Shown here piece after piece: positions 1 through 12,460 of a DNA stretch of 64,000 bases. Source of the DNA: Theodoxus fluviatilis (Eukaryota; Mollusca; Gastropoda; Cycloneritida; Neritidae); the NCBI GenBank assembly GCA_034096865.1, contig JAWQFJ010000563.1, forward strand, positions 1 through 64,000, read 5' to 3'. Each line of letters begins with the position of its first letter. Positions within the stretch are counted from its first letter, which is position 1. Below the pieces are notes generated by a model. The model searched no databases, was not told the origin of the DNA, and saw nothing but the letters and a program-made list of their open reading frames with translations. The translations under genes and the position numbers were made by a program.

Positions 1-923
1 GATAAACAAGCTTGCATTCTTCGATAATAATGAAAATTAGATCGTTCCCAGTCTTCAACACCATGTAGATCTAGGCCTATGTGCGAGTTCGATTTCACAA
101 CGCCTGCTACAAAAAGCAAAGCCAAAACACCCCCATTATTGCATCAAATCATTTTATTACACATTACACCATAAATTTATTCACAAACATGATCGGAACG
201 CATCAGAAACGCGTCGATAAACAAGCAATTTTACATGTCGCTAAGCGGTGTGATTGCTTCCCTTGATTCACCCATGTAACTTGCCTCTTGGGGGAGCAAC
301 ATGTCTCGGTCATCACAACAATGAGCTAATGAACTATCTTTGTGTAACTATATAATCTTTGCTTACACCAAGTCAGCACTAACGTTTTGACATAAATTTC
401 GATTCAAGCGATGCCGAGCCTTCATGCACAGCTACAGCTTAACGTATTTGATCAGCTTCCACAAGGAACGAGCAGTCTGCAGCTGCTGGTTTACTCATTT
501 GGTTGAGAAGCGCAATCTGCGATGATTGAGAAGGCATCGCAGAAGCCATCTTGGCTACCGTTCGGTCATAACGAGTCGTTCAAGAGTGCACATTGGGGGC
601 TCGGCTTCCGTCGGCGAACCGTGGGTCGTTTTGAATGCAGGGATCTAATTGAAAGCCCAATTATTTATATTCAATGCCTGCGATGCCAGGAGAAAATAAA
701 AATAAGCTTAGATTGAACTGATTGCACTAATGGAGCGTGTGCAAATTTCCACGGGATGACAGACACTGTTTGGATTATGTAGGCCTCCTCACATCCTCAA
801 CACTTTAGGGTAGATTCACGACAAATATACACATGCTGTTGCTAGCATCTGGTTAGAAAGTTCATTCCATCTGCCTAATGCCACGAAATAAGGACAGAGT
901 GCATGTTAGGGAGGGAGGGAGGG

Positions 924-925
<2 letters not shown>
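1..925. other. No gene recognised
   Basis: Only short open frames of about 60 codons without recognisable motifs are present. No exon, RNA gene or repeat could be supported here. Confidence 0.5.

Positions 926-929
<4 letters not shown>

Positions 930-982
<53 letters not shown>
930..982. repeat. (GA)n microsatellite next to LINE-A1 3' end
   Basis: This is an uninterrupted GA run. On the minus strand it reads (TC)n and directly follows the 3' tail of the LINE at 983-2607, whose AATAAA-like end is at about 990-1010. Confidence 0.9.
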
Positions 983-986
<4 letters not shown>

Positions 987-2607
987 ATCTATTAAACTTT
1001 ATTTCTCAAGGGAAATACATAAATTAGGCATAACTACCTATCTTACATCCAGCCCTTGTTAAAACAAGAAAACAAACAAACAAATCCAATTTCATCCCCC
1101 ACCCCTACCCACCCACCCACCCTCTATCCCATACAAAATTCACACAATAACACAGGTTACAATCAATTCATGGTAACGAAATACCACGTTGAAAATAGCC
1201 ACAAAGTGAATTTAGAATAAGATGAAAGTATCTAGGATGACTGCATAAGAAAAGTATGTAGTTTCAATTTAAATTTCTCTAAAGATTTCGCAATTTTTAG
1301 AGAATTGGATAGTGTGTTCCACATAGTAGCCCCTGAATAAGATAGGCTATGTTTAAACAAATCAATCCTAGGTTGTGGTATTATAAAGTTATGTACACGA
1401 ATATTTGAATGTTGGAATAAGTTTATCAAATAATCAGGCACATCACAATCATTAATTCTTTTCATTAAGACACATTTATTGAATTGTAAATGCTTATGAA
1501 AAGGCAATATGTTAAGTTCTTTCATTTTGTCATTTGTAGATAGTGAACTATCTGTTATCATAAGCTTAGAGGCTCTTCGATACAATGACTTCAGCCTTTT
1601 CAAGTTAGCGTCACTACAGCCATCCCAAATTGTTGACGCATAATTAATGTGAGATAAGATATGAGCATGGAAGAAGATTTTGCAAGTTTGAACGTCAACA
1701 ATATGTCTTAATTTGGAGAGAAGAAATAGATTAATTGATATTTTTTACAAATATAATCAATGTGTGATTGCCATCCTAAATGATCATCAATTATTACACC
1801 AAGAACTTTGTGCTCAACAATTTTTTCGATTCTCAAAGAATCAAGAACAAGAGGAAGAGATAAAGGATATATTTGATGTTTTTGTCTCGTAGTTATCACC
1901 ATATATTTCGTTTTGGAAGGATTAATGACCATATGATTCGAAGAGCACCAGGAACGTATTTCATCCAGGCTCCTTTGAAGTTTTACTGCCACACATTCAG
2001 TCCTGACACCTGAGGTTGAAAGTGTTACATCATCAGCAAACATATCACATGTAACCTCTTTATCAGAGATATGTAATGGTAGGTCATTGATGAATAGGCA
2101 GAACAAAAGAGGACCTAAGACAGAACCTTGTGGCACACCCACTTGTAAATGGCCACAAAAAGAAGCATGTCCATTGAAATAGACATACTGCTGTCTGTCT
2201 TTTAAGAATGATTGAAAGAATTTCACCGTGTTACAACCATTTAGATATTGTGATAATTTTTCAATTAAAATGTCATGATGAACCATGTCAAACGCTTTCT
2301 TTAGATCAAGAAAGATGGAACCAATCAACTGTGACCTAATAATGGCACATAGCCAAGAATCAAGCAATCGAGTTAATGCTGTGTGGCAAGAATGTTTTGG
2401 CCGGAAACCCGATTGAAGAGAATAAAGTAGATCATGTTGATCCAGATATGCCATCAAACGCTTGTGAACATGCATTTCAAGTGGCTTTGAAAGTATAATG
2501 GGTCTAAAATCATCAATATTCAAAGGAGTCTTCATTTTAGGTAAATAAATCACTTTCGCTTTTTCCGTTCATCGGGGAACGTGTGATTGATGATGCACAA
2601 GTTATAT
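983..2607 (-). mobile_element. LINE-A1, 3' part: decayed reverse transcriptase and 3' UTR
   Basis: This is the 3' part of a degenerate CR1/Jockey-group non-LTR retrotransposon. The frame at 1708-2553 carries RT motif A (LDLKKAFDMVHHD), motif B (GVPQGSVLGPLLF) and the catalytic MFADD. A second frame at 1232-1603 carries the C-terminal part ending in NFIIPQPRIDLFKHSLSYSG, so at least one frameshift lies between them at 1604-1735. Reading past the first ATG, the coding match continues to about 2607 (IYNLCIINHTFP). Both frames align along their length with the intact copy at 12461-15262 and are visibly diverged from it. The 3' end abuts (TC)n. The element is dead. Clade assignment (CR1, Jockey or a relative) is inferred from the motif style only. 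Confidence 0.85.
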
Positions 2608-3794
<1,187 letters not shown>

Positions 3795-6700
3795 TGATTA
3801 GGTGGTTTGAGTGCTAAATATAGTTGGTTGTCAAGAACCTTTCAGAGGGTGATTCGTTGGGTGATGACGCGTGGAAAGCGTGAATTACCCAGAGGGCTTG
3901 CGTGACGACGTCACACTACCTTTTGCACTCGATGATTAGCGTGGGTTTGCGCTCATTCCTTCGTCGAGCTGAGAGCCGAGCACACGTGAGCAGAGAAGCT
4001 CGTTGGGATGCTGAGAGCATAGCCACGAGGTCTCTTGTCTGTCGAGTTGGCCGCGAGGCCTGAACTCTGTTGGTTCCGGGAGTGAACCATTTGGATAACC
4101 CAAGGGGGGTTTTGGAAGGTCGCGACAGCCTGGCGTGAGGTGAGTGTTGGCGTGTGAGCGGGCGAAATAAGAGAAAAGTTAGGTTTGGGCGTCTCGGTAG
4201 TGGAGCGAGAGGAATTGTACTTTTTTCCTGTATTTTATGGGTTCTTGGTTGGTCTAATTTGAAGTCTCATGTGAGAAAGTGTTATCCTTCTCTGAGGGCG
4301 CGTTCTGTTTGTGAACGATGGGGAGGGGTGAAGGCTGAAATTGTAAATAAGCTTGTTAGTAGAGAGACGGGTGTACACAGTACACAGTAATTTATTGCGC
4401 CAAGTGACATCATATAAAAAAAAGAGCACGAGGAAAACTAAGTGATGAAGGCTAAAAGAAACAAAGCAAAAAGCCAAACACACGCATCGCTTACACACCC
4501 TAACACGCCGTTAATGCAAAAAACATGGAAGATCATCTCTGCTATTGTGGCGAAACTGTGCTTTTCATGCCTTCTGGTTATTAGTATTACTAGAAATGTT
4601 TAACATGCGTCTGCTGAGCCGTAGCTTTAGCGGTTTTTTTCATTGCCCTGAGCCGGTGTCAGTAAAGAATTGACCCCTGTGTAGGTGAATGACTTAAAAG
4701 TGTTACGAGTGTAGTGGACTCCACTGGCGTTTTCACGCTGACCAACCTGTGACTTTCAACTTGTGAATTGACCAGTCAGAGTGGAGTGGGATGAACAGTG
4801 GTGATTGGACTGACTGAACTTGGTGACGTCAGTGAAGGCATTTAAGCGAGTGTCGCCGGATGCTCGTGGCGCCAGTACATTTATTTTTAGCGGAGCAGTG
4901 ACATCGGCGCCCTGCTTGGTGTAGGTGTTTTGCTCTTGGCAGTGGCCATGTAGGAATGAAGAAGGAGGGTGATGAGAGAGCTTCAGCCCGCCTGGAACCG
5001 GCTGGAAGAGGGCCTTTGCCAGGGGGTGGTGGAATGACGAATAGCCAGCGTGCCTGCCTGCCTGCTTACCTGCTCTGCTGAAGTGTGGTGGCCTGGAAGA
5101 AGGAGAAGAAGGAGGAACAAGTTCCCTCTGCACGACCCAGAGGAAGAAATGCCAGAGAGAGAGAGAGAGAGAAGGAAAGAGTGTCAAGTGCGACCATTTC
5201 CGTCGTTGTGGTGAGAGAGAGAGAGAAGGAAAGAGTGTCAAGTGCGACCATTTCCGTCGTTGTGGTGATTTTTTCTCCCGGGTCACCGGCTGCAATGTCG
5301 GTGCACTCAGACCCCCTTCCCCCAACCCCTGTGCTAGCGCGATAGGCGCGGGGTATAAGTCCGTGCATCTCCAACTCCACGTTTTCATCGAAAGGGTCAG
5401 CTAAGTACACTTAGTTAATTACCTCGGCTCGGGCAGACCTATTTCTTTCCATTGTTTGTTTTTTTCCATGTCTCACTGCCAGTTGTTGAAATGAATTGAT
5501 TGCTTCTACTTGCATTCTATGCATTTTTGTGGCGCTTGACGCCCATTCACCTTTCACGGGTAAATGCATCCTGAAAATTAAACTACTTCCTTTGAATTGA
5601 TTTTGGTTTCGCCATTGCTTCATTGCCAGACAATTACCATCTAGCGTTTGAATGAAGGAATGAAGGTGCGTGCTTTAGTTCTTCCCCTAGACATTTAAAC
5701 AAGCCATTTGATTAAAGAACAAGTACGTCACAGCTATACACATGCAAACTTTTAGCTCTCTCGATCACCATACAAACGACGTACAGACCAAATAAAAGAG
5801 CCATCATCTTGTCGCCCTGACCAACCGGCGGGTGGTGACTGGTTGTCTCTGTTGTTTGCAGGCTCCTGCGGCTGCTACTGCTGCTGTTTTACCGTTGCTG
5901 TTTGCGGTTGTCGTTACTACCGTTTATCGTTTGCTTACGTCGTTGGTAGGAATGACTAGCAAAACACTTATGTACCTGTCTATAGCACGACTGCTACACT
6001 TCTTAGACCTTTTGCTAGGGGGAGTGCCTACTCCTCTGTCGGCGTACGTTGTTCTCGTCTGTCTCCTCGGAGGGAGACTAGACCCCATCAACGCCTAGGA
6101 TCGGAGGACAGTGAAAACGACGCGTGGAGACGTGGGGACCGGAGACGGACTTGCTGGTCATCTACCATCTCTACGGGGCCGAGCATAGCGCGATGGACTG
6201 CGCAGCTATCACTGTGGGAAGGAACGAGGCGTGGACGCGGCTGTCTTCGCGGTCCTTGTCTGGGAGCAGCGGAGACGGGGCGGCACGGTCGTCGGGTGTA
6301 CGGAGGTAAACGTGTGGACCTTGGGCTGTCTTGTGCCTGCAGCGGGTTGCAGGAGGGACATATTGGATTGCGTGCTTTCTGGTAGTACGGTCGGGAGACG
6401 GACTTCCTGTGGTTCGAGGGGTGAGGAGACTGAGTTTTTTTCATGTGTCGGGGTTGTTTGATCTTTGACGGTGAAGCAACTCGATTGACGTGTGACGTCG
6501 GTGATGACGTGAAGTGGCGTGGTTCTTTCCTTTGAATCTCGTAGGAGAATAGACGTGGTCTGTGACTGTTTCATCTGCTCGAGAGAGAAAGCCTGCTTTA
6601 TTTGAAGGCAGCTGTCCTTTCTCCTATTTGGAGCTGAGATCTATTAAGTGGTTTGGTAAATGTAGTGGGGTTTTGCCATTCTTTCTGTGGGTTGGGATTC

Positions 6701-6849
6701 GCTTTGTTGTTGTATGATTAAACTTGTTGCTGATCTTTGATCTGGTCTCAGTGTACTTATTTAGTGTTTCCAGTGAATGTGGTAATAAGGTTTTGTTTGA
6801 AAACCTGAGCTTATCAAAGTATATTTAAACAACCATATACTATCCGCGA
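3795..6849. other. Unidentified 3.05-kb insert in LINE-A1
   Basis: This separates the LINE-A1 endonuclease part from its middle part. The hexamer GCGACA occurs at both borders (about 3789-3794 and 6850-6856), compatible with a target-site duplication. I found no recognisable domain, no clear terminal repeats and no reliable gene inside. Open frames such as 5832-6098 (+) and 4756-5388 (-) look random. A short tandem duplication sits at 5157-5268. Confidence 0.45.
5157..5268. repeat. Two-copy tandem duplication of about 55 bp
   Basis: Two near-identical copies of a GA-rich stretch followed by AAGGAAAGAGTGTCAAGTGC and a short tail are adjacent at about 5157-5213 and 5214-5268. Confidence 0.85.
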
Positions 6850-8170
6850 CACAGTCTGTAATAATTTTTGGGCCACAGAAAGAAAGTGAGCGTTGCATTC
6901 ATCAACATTAACTGTCAAAGATGCTACAGCAGATTTAACTTTTTTTCGATTAGTAAAGGTATTGATGGCTTTCCACACCGAAGCCGTATCCTTATTATCT
7001 TCTATAATCCTTTGAAAATATTCTTTTTAGCTTTTCTTACCAGACTCTTAACAAAATTACGCTGTTTTTTGTAAGCTGGGAAATCTCCATTTTTTCTTAA
7101 TCGATCTCTCACAGTCATTGCTAACATTACATCCTTTGTCATCCATGGTGGAAGCGTTGGATGACGTACACGTTTCTTTTTCATAGGAGCATGTTCGTCA
7201 ATAACTGATAGGAAAAGACTATACCAAAGTTTCAGTGCATTGTTAGGGTTCGCAACATTAACTACACTATAAAATGGAGTATTCTGTAAAGCTAAGCAGA
7301 ACGCGTCTATATTAAATTTCTTGAAAGATCTATAATGTATGTAGGTGTGGTGATCTTTCCTACACTTAGGAGTTCTGGAATGTAGAGAGCATACTATTGG
7401 ATAGTGATCACTAATACCTACATTAGGTGACCATACATCTTTAACAATACAACTGTTTGTGGTATATAGATGATCTATCAAAGTTGATGTCGCCTGTGTG
7501 ACTCTTGTTGCAGTTTGAACTAATTGTGTGAGACCAAAGAGAGCAATGGTAGAATCCCATGCACAATTCTTTTTGAAATAATCAATATTGAAATCGCCCA
7601 ACAGAACCACATTCTTTTTGAAGGCACAAACTTTGTCCATCATTTTTACAAATTCATCATACCAACAGTAGGTAGATGCAGGATTTCTGTAGAGAAATCC
7701 CAACATAACAGATGAGTGCACATTACCTTTCACTTCAAGCCATAAACATTCAACATTGAACTTTTCTAAATCTGATCTACGAACTACATATTACCTTTCA
7801 CTTCAAACCATAAACATTCAACATTGAACTTTTTTAAATCTGATCTACGAACTACATATTACTTTTCACTTCAAGCCATAAACATTCAACATTGAACTTT
7901 TCTAAATCTGATCTACGAACTACACATTGTTTCATATCGCAACGAATATATGCTGCCATCCCGGTTTGCCCTGAATGTTCTGCATCTCGTCTCTCAATAT
8001 AGAAACCTGGAATATCAATCGTATCGTTGCTTATACTTAGATGAAGACGTGTTTCGCATAATCCAAAAATGTGCAACTTTTCTTTCTGAATAAATAAGTT
8101 GATGTCCACCACCTTATTATAAAGATGATAGACATAATCACATTAATGTGTCCAACGCGCAGGTTGTGCT
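6850..8170 (-). mobile_element. LINE-A1, 5' part of ORF2: decayed AP-type endonuclease
   Basis: This encodes the exonuclease-endonuclease-phosphatase domain of the same LINE. Visible motifs on the minus strand are the start RVGHINV, FGLCETRL, GFLYRNPAS, LLGDFNID and GISDHYP. They match GHLNV, FGLSETRL, GYLYRNPAS, IMGDFNID and GISDHFP of the intact copy. Frames at 7852-8112 and 7002-7733 are separated by a 68-bp triplication. A further frameshift near 7010 is followed by in-frame matches (INTFTNRKKV, DECNAHF) down to about 6852, where the unidentified insert begins. The element is non-functional. Confidence 0.88.
7723..7926. repeat. 68-bp unit in three tandem copies inside the LINE endonuclease
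   Basis: Copies start at about 7723, 7791 and 7859. The unit begins TTACCTTTCACTTCAA and ends near ACGAACTACATA. Because 68 is not a multiple of three, the two extra copies (136 bp) shift the reading frame. Confidence 0.92.
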
Positions 8171-8204
8171 CTGTCATTGAATGTAGCACCAAAACGCATC
8201 CCCA

Positions 8205-8205
<1 letters not shown>

Positions 8206-8266
<61 letters not shown>
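8206..8266. repeat. (CA)n microsatellite
   Basis: About 60 bases of CA repeat lie between the ORF1 and ORF2 remnants of LINE-A1. Confidence 0.95.
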
Positions 8267-8267
<1 letters not shown>

Positions 8268-8347
8268 ACATACAAATGTTAATTCATTTTTCTAAGTGTA
8301 GTAAAGGGCAAGAGAAACCATAGAGGAAGATGTCAGTTCTGATATTT

Positions 8348-9855
8348 CTAGTGATGTGGGTATTGCCACTGCATATAATGAAGGAAGAAGAGGACAAATG
8401 GATGTAAACGCTGGTATGGAGGCATAGGTATCATTTGAGGGAGAACATGAGGCCACCTGAAGGGATGAAACATCAGACTGTCAGGATGTGGATAGCGCGA
8501 TGGATGAGATTCATGTGCCCTCAGATTCTCCCTAGCACATTCAGGAGGTCTCCCATATGAATCAACAGGCTCAGAGCCAGCAGCAGCTCTTTCGTCCCCA
8601 GATCCAAAAGGCAAGGGAGAGGGGACTGGTTTCAGCTCGGGCTCAGGGTCCCTCACTACTCGTGATTTCCTTTCATTACGTGCTTCTGTATTTTGAGTAG
8701 GCTGCAATCTGGTGTCGGCAGTGGTCTGCAACACATTTGGTTTCCGAGGCAGATGGGGGAATTCAACATCATATTTGTTTAGAAAGTCATTCCGCTGCTG
8801 CACAGGATAATTTTCTCGTAGAGCAGACCCGCTACACCTGGACAACGAGAGATTTGAGAACAGAAATGCCTTGATTTGCCGAAGCAAAACTCCTGTGCCT
8901 TTCTCGTTGAGGCAAGCATCATTTGAAAGTAGATGGGTGTTGATGTAATCATTTGCGGACTGAAGCTTTTCCTCAGAAAGAAAGCTTATTCTGTTTCTTT
9001 TACAGAGAGCTCGAAGATGTTTGTTGAGCACACCGGTGGGTTTCACTGCGCGTTGTTTTCTGGGAATAATGGCAGTAATCGCCACTTCAGCCCTAGGAAA
9101 CGCTCTCCTGAGTTCAGGAACAAAGCTTGTCAAAATCACACATAGATGAGATGTTGGAGTCATTTGTTCCTGCATGAACAATTACTTTGCTCATATCATT
9201 TCGTGGTGAACACAAAAACAAGGCATTCACCATATCAGCTACATCACCACCAAACAGAGTACAGTACGCACATGCGTTTTTCCTGAGTGATTAAGACGTC
9301 TGCTGTTGATGGGTTTGAGGTCTGAATTCCCTATTATGATATTTTTCACTTCTCCAGGCTGAGGTAGTAGCATGTTGAAATTTTTTGGTGATTGTTTCTT
9401 CTTTTCAGTCTCGGCAACAACACACTTGCCTTTCTTTTCACAATGTGACGATGGTAGTGTGGAAGTTGAACAGTTCTGGGAGAGATCATTTCTGCTGAAG
9501 GACTCTTTCAATTGAGCGCTTGACGATGCAGGCACATGTAAATTGGTTGTTTGATGATTTGCAGTGGTATGATCCAGAGATGAAACTGCAAATGTATTCC
9601 CAGAGTGGTTGTCAACTGAAACAGCCAATTCCCCTTTGCATTTATTTTCTTCCTTCATTTATTTCCCGTTGCCTCTTTTCCATTTCATGGCAGTTCATGG
9701 CATCCATGACATTGTATCTTACCGATTGTCGATTTTGAAGGAGATGACGCATTCATATTTGCGTCAAATACGTCAGAAATTTCAATTTTACTTTCCTCAG
9801 AAGTACCGTCAGTTTTTGTTTTTATCCCTCCAGGTTTACTGGAGGTCCTACAGAC
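8348..9855 (-). mobile_element. LINE-A1 ORF1 remnant with SGNH-hydrolase (esterase) domain
   Basis: Upstream (minus strand) of the endonuclease part, broken frames at 8348-9181, 9239-9658 and 9685-9855 together show an SGNH/GDSL hydrolase fold. Block I reads IIIGNSDLKPI, block III reads VHAGTND (around 9160-9190), and a C-terminal segment ends NDACLNEKGTGVL. CR1-type LINEs are known to carry such an esterase in ORF1. In most family members the last block has D-x-x-H; here the His position reads Cys. The C-terminal tail is rich in Pro, His and Met and resembles the tail left at 15646-15842 in LINE-A2. At least two frameshifts make this a pseudogene. Confidence 0.7.
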
Positions 9856-10195
9856 TTTATTAGTCTGTCTGTGTGTGTGTCTGTGTGTCTGTCCCGTCTC
9901 CACGGCCTATATCTCAAAAACTACTGGACGGATTTCCTTGAGATTTTGCACACTGACTGGAAGTTAGGTCCCATTCAATATTATCAAATTTTCAGAATCG
10001 AGGTTTGAAAAGAAAGTGACTTTTTTACATTTTGGTGTTTCATTGAAAACGATTCAACAGACTCCATTTTGCAAAATTTGTGACGTGATCATTTGACGTC
10101 GTATAACGTGACGTCATTTGCGAGGAGATTTTTGAAGGAGGGTCAATAGAATAGAATAGAATAGAATTCTTCGGCTTGCTTAGGCGTCCAGGGCC
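9856..10195. repeat. Direct repeat, copy 1 (about 340 bp)
   Basis: It begins TATTAGTCTGTCTG, includes CTCAAAAACTACTGGACGGA, and ends with an AATAG repeat followed by CTTCGGCTTGCTTAGGCG. Copy 2 at 10564-10905 is nearly identical and in the same orientation. I could not assign the family. A short terminal-repeat element or a dispersed repeat are both possible. Confidence 0.85.
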
Positions 10196-10244
10196 TATCG
10201 CGGATTCTGGTAGTTCTCTGGCTGTATTTTTATTGTTCTTATGG

Positions 10245-10381
10245 ATACTAGCTGGTCTTTTACCAGGCCTAGTATGTCCTCAGATGTCTTAGGCCGCGAG
10301 GCCTTTATCTGATCTTTTGATCAGTACTTATGGCTACTCTCACTTTTTACTACCCTAGTTCTAACGATCTTAAAAGATCGT
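10245..10381. repeat. Cluster of four short inverted repeats
   Basis: Between the two direct repeats lie hairpin-forming stretches at 10245-10274 (ATACTAG with CTAGTAT, CTGGT with ACCAG), 10291-10304 (AGGCC with GGCCT), 10309-10324 (CTGATC with GATCAG) and 10364-10381 (ACGATCTT with AAGATCGT). Confidence 0.7.
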
Positions 10382-10563
10382 GTCTATTCTCTATACTTTT
10401 CTTCCGGTGGCTTATGAGTGGCAGAGAGTGGTATACGTGGCAACAGCAGCGGGTGGCCAACATCATCACAGTACATGTAGTCTTTGAACATCGTGTCAAT
10501 TCTTTTTTTGAAGCTGTTTAATGACGAACACTGAATTTGAGAACACTGGTAAAGGAGAAAGAA

Positions 10564-10905
10564 TTATTAGTCTGTCTGTGTGTGTGTGTGTCTGTCTGTC
10601 CCGTCTCCACGGCCTATATCTCAAAAACTACTGGACGGATTTCCTTGAGATTTTGCACACTGACTGGAAGTTAGGTCCCATTCAATATTATCAAATTTTC
10701 AGAATCGAGGTTTGAAAAGAAAGTGACTTTTTTACATTTTGGTGTTTCATTGAAAACGATTCAACAGACTCCATTTTGCAAAATCTGTGACGTCATCATT
10801 TGACGTCGTATAACGTGACGTCATTTGCGAGGAGATTTTTGAAGCAGGGTGAATAGAATAGAATAGAATAGAATTCTTCGGCTTGCTTAGGCGTCCAAGG
10901 CCTGT
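10564..10905. repeat. Direct repeat, copy 2 (about 340 bp)
   Basis: This is the second copy of the 9856-10195 sequence, differing by a few substitutions and in the length of the TG run. Both copies end with the (AATAG)n stretch and the same GC-rich tail before their flanks diverge. Confidence 0.85.
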
Positions 10906-10934
10906 ATGCACGTCGGTCCGTTTAGTGGACTAAT

Positions 10935-10992
10935 CGCGTTTATAAACGCGAAAATTCGAATAGGTTAGCCTATCCTATACGAATTTTCGCGT
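10935..10992. repeat. Palindromes around CGCGAAAATTCG
   Basis: A perfect 16-bp palindrome (CGCGTTTATAAACGCG) is followed by an 18-bp inverted repeat (CGCGAAAATTCGAATAGG, one mismatch, 9-base loop). The structure is strong. Its function is unknown. Confidence 0.8.
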
Positions 10993-11126
10993 ATAAAGTT
11001 ATCGCACCTCCGAGGTCCGATAGAGCCTAAACGCGTGTAAATAATATTACGGCGGCCATTTTTTTTCTCCGAGCACGACAACGGCGTTTTCTGCGAAGAA
11101 ACAGGATTTTCCGGGTCCGAACTAAG

Positions 11127-11390
11127 CCATGAACAGCATTAATTTATCAAGGCTGTATGCTGAATGCATCAGTAGGTCGGGAAAGTTTCAACTTTTTACA
11201 CATCGAATGCAGGTCAACGCAGATATACGTACGCGGCAAAGAATCTGCACCACCGCTTCGTTGTGTGCATGTTTGCACAGAAAACGCTGTATTTCGGGAT
11301 ACTAGAAACCCCATCCAAAGAAAATGTAAGCCATGAACAGCATTAATTTCTCAAAGCTGTATGTTGAATGCATCAGTAGGTCGGGAAAGC
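11127..11390. repeat. Pair of about 62-bp direct repeats
   Basis: The sequence starting AAGCCATGAACAGCATTAAT and ending near GTAGGTCGGGAAAG occurs at about 11127-11190 and again at about 11326-11390, with few differences. Confidence 0.8.
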
Positions 11391-11605
11391 TCCTATATTT
11401 TAAAATCCGACAGGCAGGTCTCACGCATAGACTACACGTGGAAGCGTTGTTGCCATGGCTCTGAAAAGGGCCGTAACTCTAAATTCTGACCTCGCTTCAC
11501 GTAAGTGAAAATCGCTCGATTGCGCGGTCTCGGTGTAATCGTTGCGTGTGGATGTCAAGCGTATTTTTGCTGTCGATCCGGTGCCGGAGTGTTAATTCAG
11601 CGTTT

Positions 11606-11638
11606 ATGACATGCCAAAGGAAAGCAAAGCATGTCATA
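11606..11638. repeat. Short perfect hairpin
   Basis: ATGACATGC and GCATGTCAT flank a 14-base loop. Confidence 0.6.
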
Positions 11639-11749
11639 ATAGGAGCTTCCTGAACCTATCCATCATGTTTAAAATATATGGTTGATTGTTCCTGGGCCGA
11701 TAGCTTAGAAATGGATTTACATGCTTTACAAACACTCCGTCATTGCAAT

Positions 11750-11930
11750 TCTCTAATGGCTCAGCTGGTAGAGCATTCGACTCTTGGTCATGCATGACCA
11801 GGTTTGATTCTGCGCGGAAACTTTTTTTTTCTTCTCTTTATTCGAGAGGTTGTGGTTTTGTTGTGTTTTTATGTGTGTTTTCCACCTCTTTTCTCGAGAG
11901 GTTGCGGGTTCGAACCCAATCTTTTCTTAA
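11750..11930 (+). other. tRNA-like sequence, possible tRNA-derived SINE head
   Basis: At 11757-11775 the A-box-like TGGCTCAGCTGGTAGAGC is followed by CATTCGACTCTTGG and a B-box-like GGTTTGATTC, then a T-run. A second, perfect B-box (GGTTCGAACCC) lies near 11906. No full cloverleaf can be folded, so this is a tRNA pseudogene or the promoter part of a SINE rather than a working tRNA. Confidence 0.45.
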
Positions 11931-12144
11931 ATGCCAAAACCTGGAGGTTCAGCGCCAGCGGTTTTTATTGTGTCTGCCTATCCCCCCCTAAGGCCAAGGC
12001 CTGGGTCCGGGGGGGGGGGGGGGGGAGGGGGCTCATAGTATTAATATCGGGATCATCCAGGCCCACTTTGCACATTATGTCCAACAAGTCTTCCCAGAAA
12101 AAGTTCAGACGGGGTCCATTTGCAAGGGCACGCAGTGTTGTTTG

Positions 12145-12148
<4 letters not shown>

Positions 12149-12192
<44 letters not shown>
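12149..12192. repeat. (GA)n microsatellite at LINE-A2 3' end
   Basis: The GA run is followed by ATTGATTGATTGATTC, which on the minus strand is the (AATC)n 3' tail of LINE-A2 after its AATAAA signal. Confidence 0.92.
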
Positions 12193-12194
<2 letters not shown>

Positions 12195-12460
12195 ATTGAT
12201 TGATTCTTTATTTATCAAGGATGAAATTTTAGGCATTTCTGCCTTTCTTACAAATTGTCCTTGCTCATAAAGAAATGAAAACATTGATAATTAAGACACA
12301 AAATACACAGTAGCTAATCCATGTACAACAGTTGGTAAGATATATGAAGAATATGATCAACAATGACAAAGATTTTAGTATATGTCTTTGACAGCTGTCA
12401 GCTCAGTGAGTCTTTAAGATCAAGCAATACGTGTCATATGTACAGGCGACAGAAGTGAGA

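Noticed and set aside
5832..6098. 88-codon frame with hydrophobic character
   Set aside because: No motif or splice signal, and it lies within an unclassified insert.
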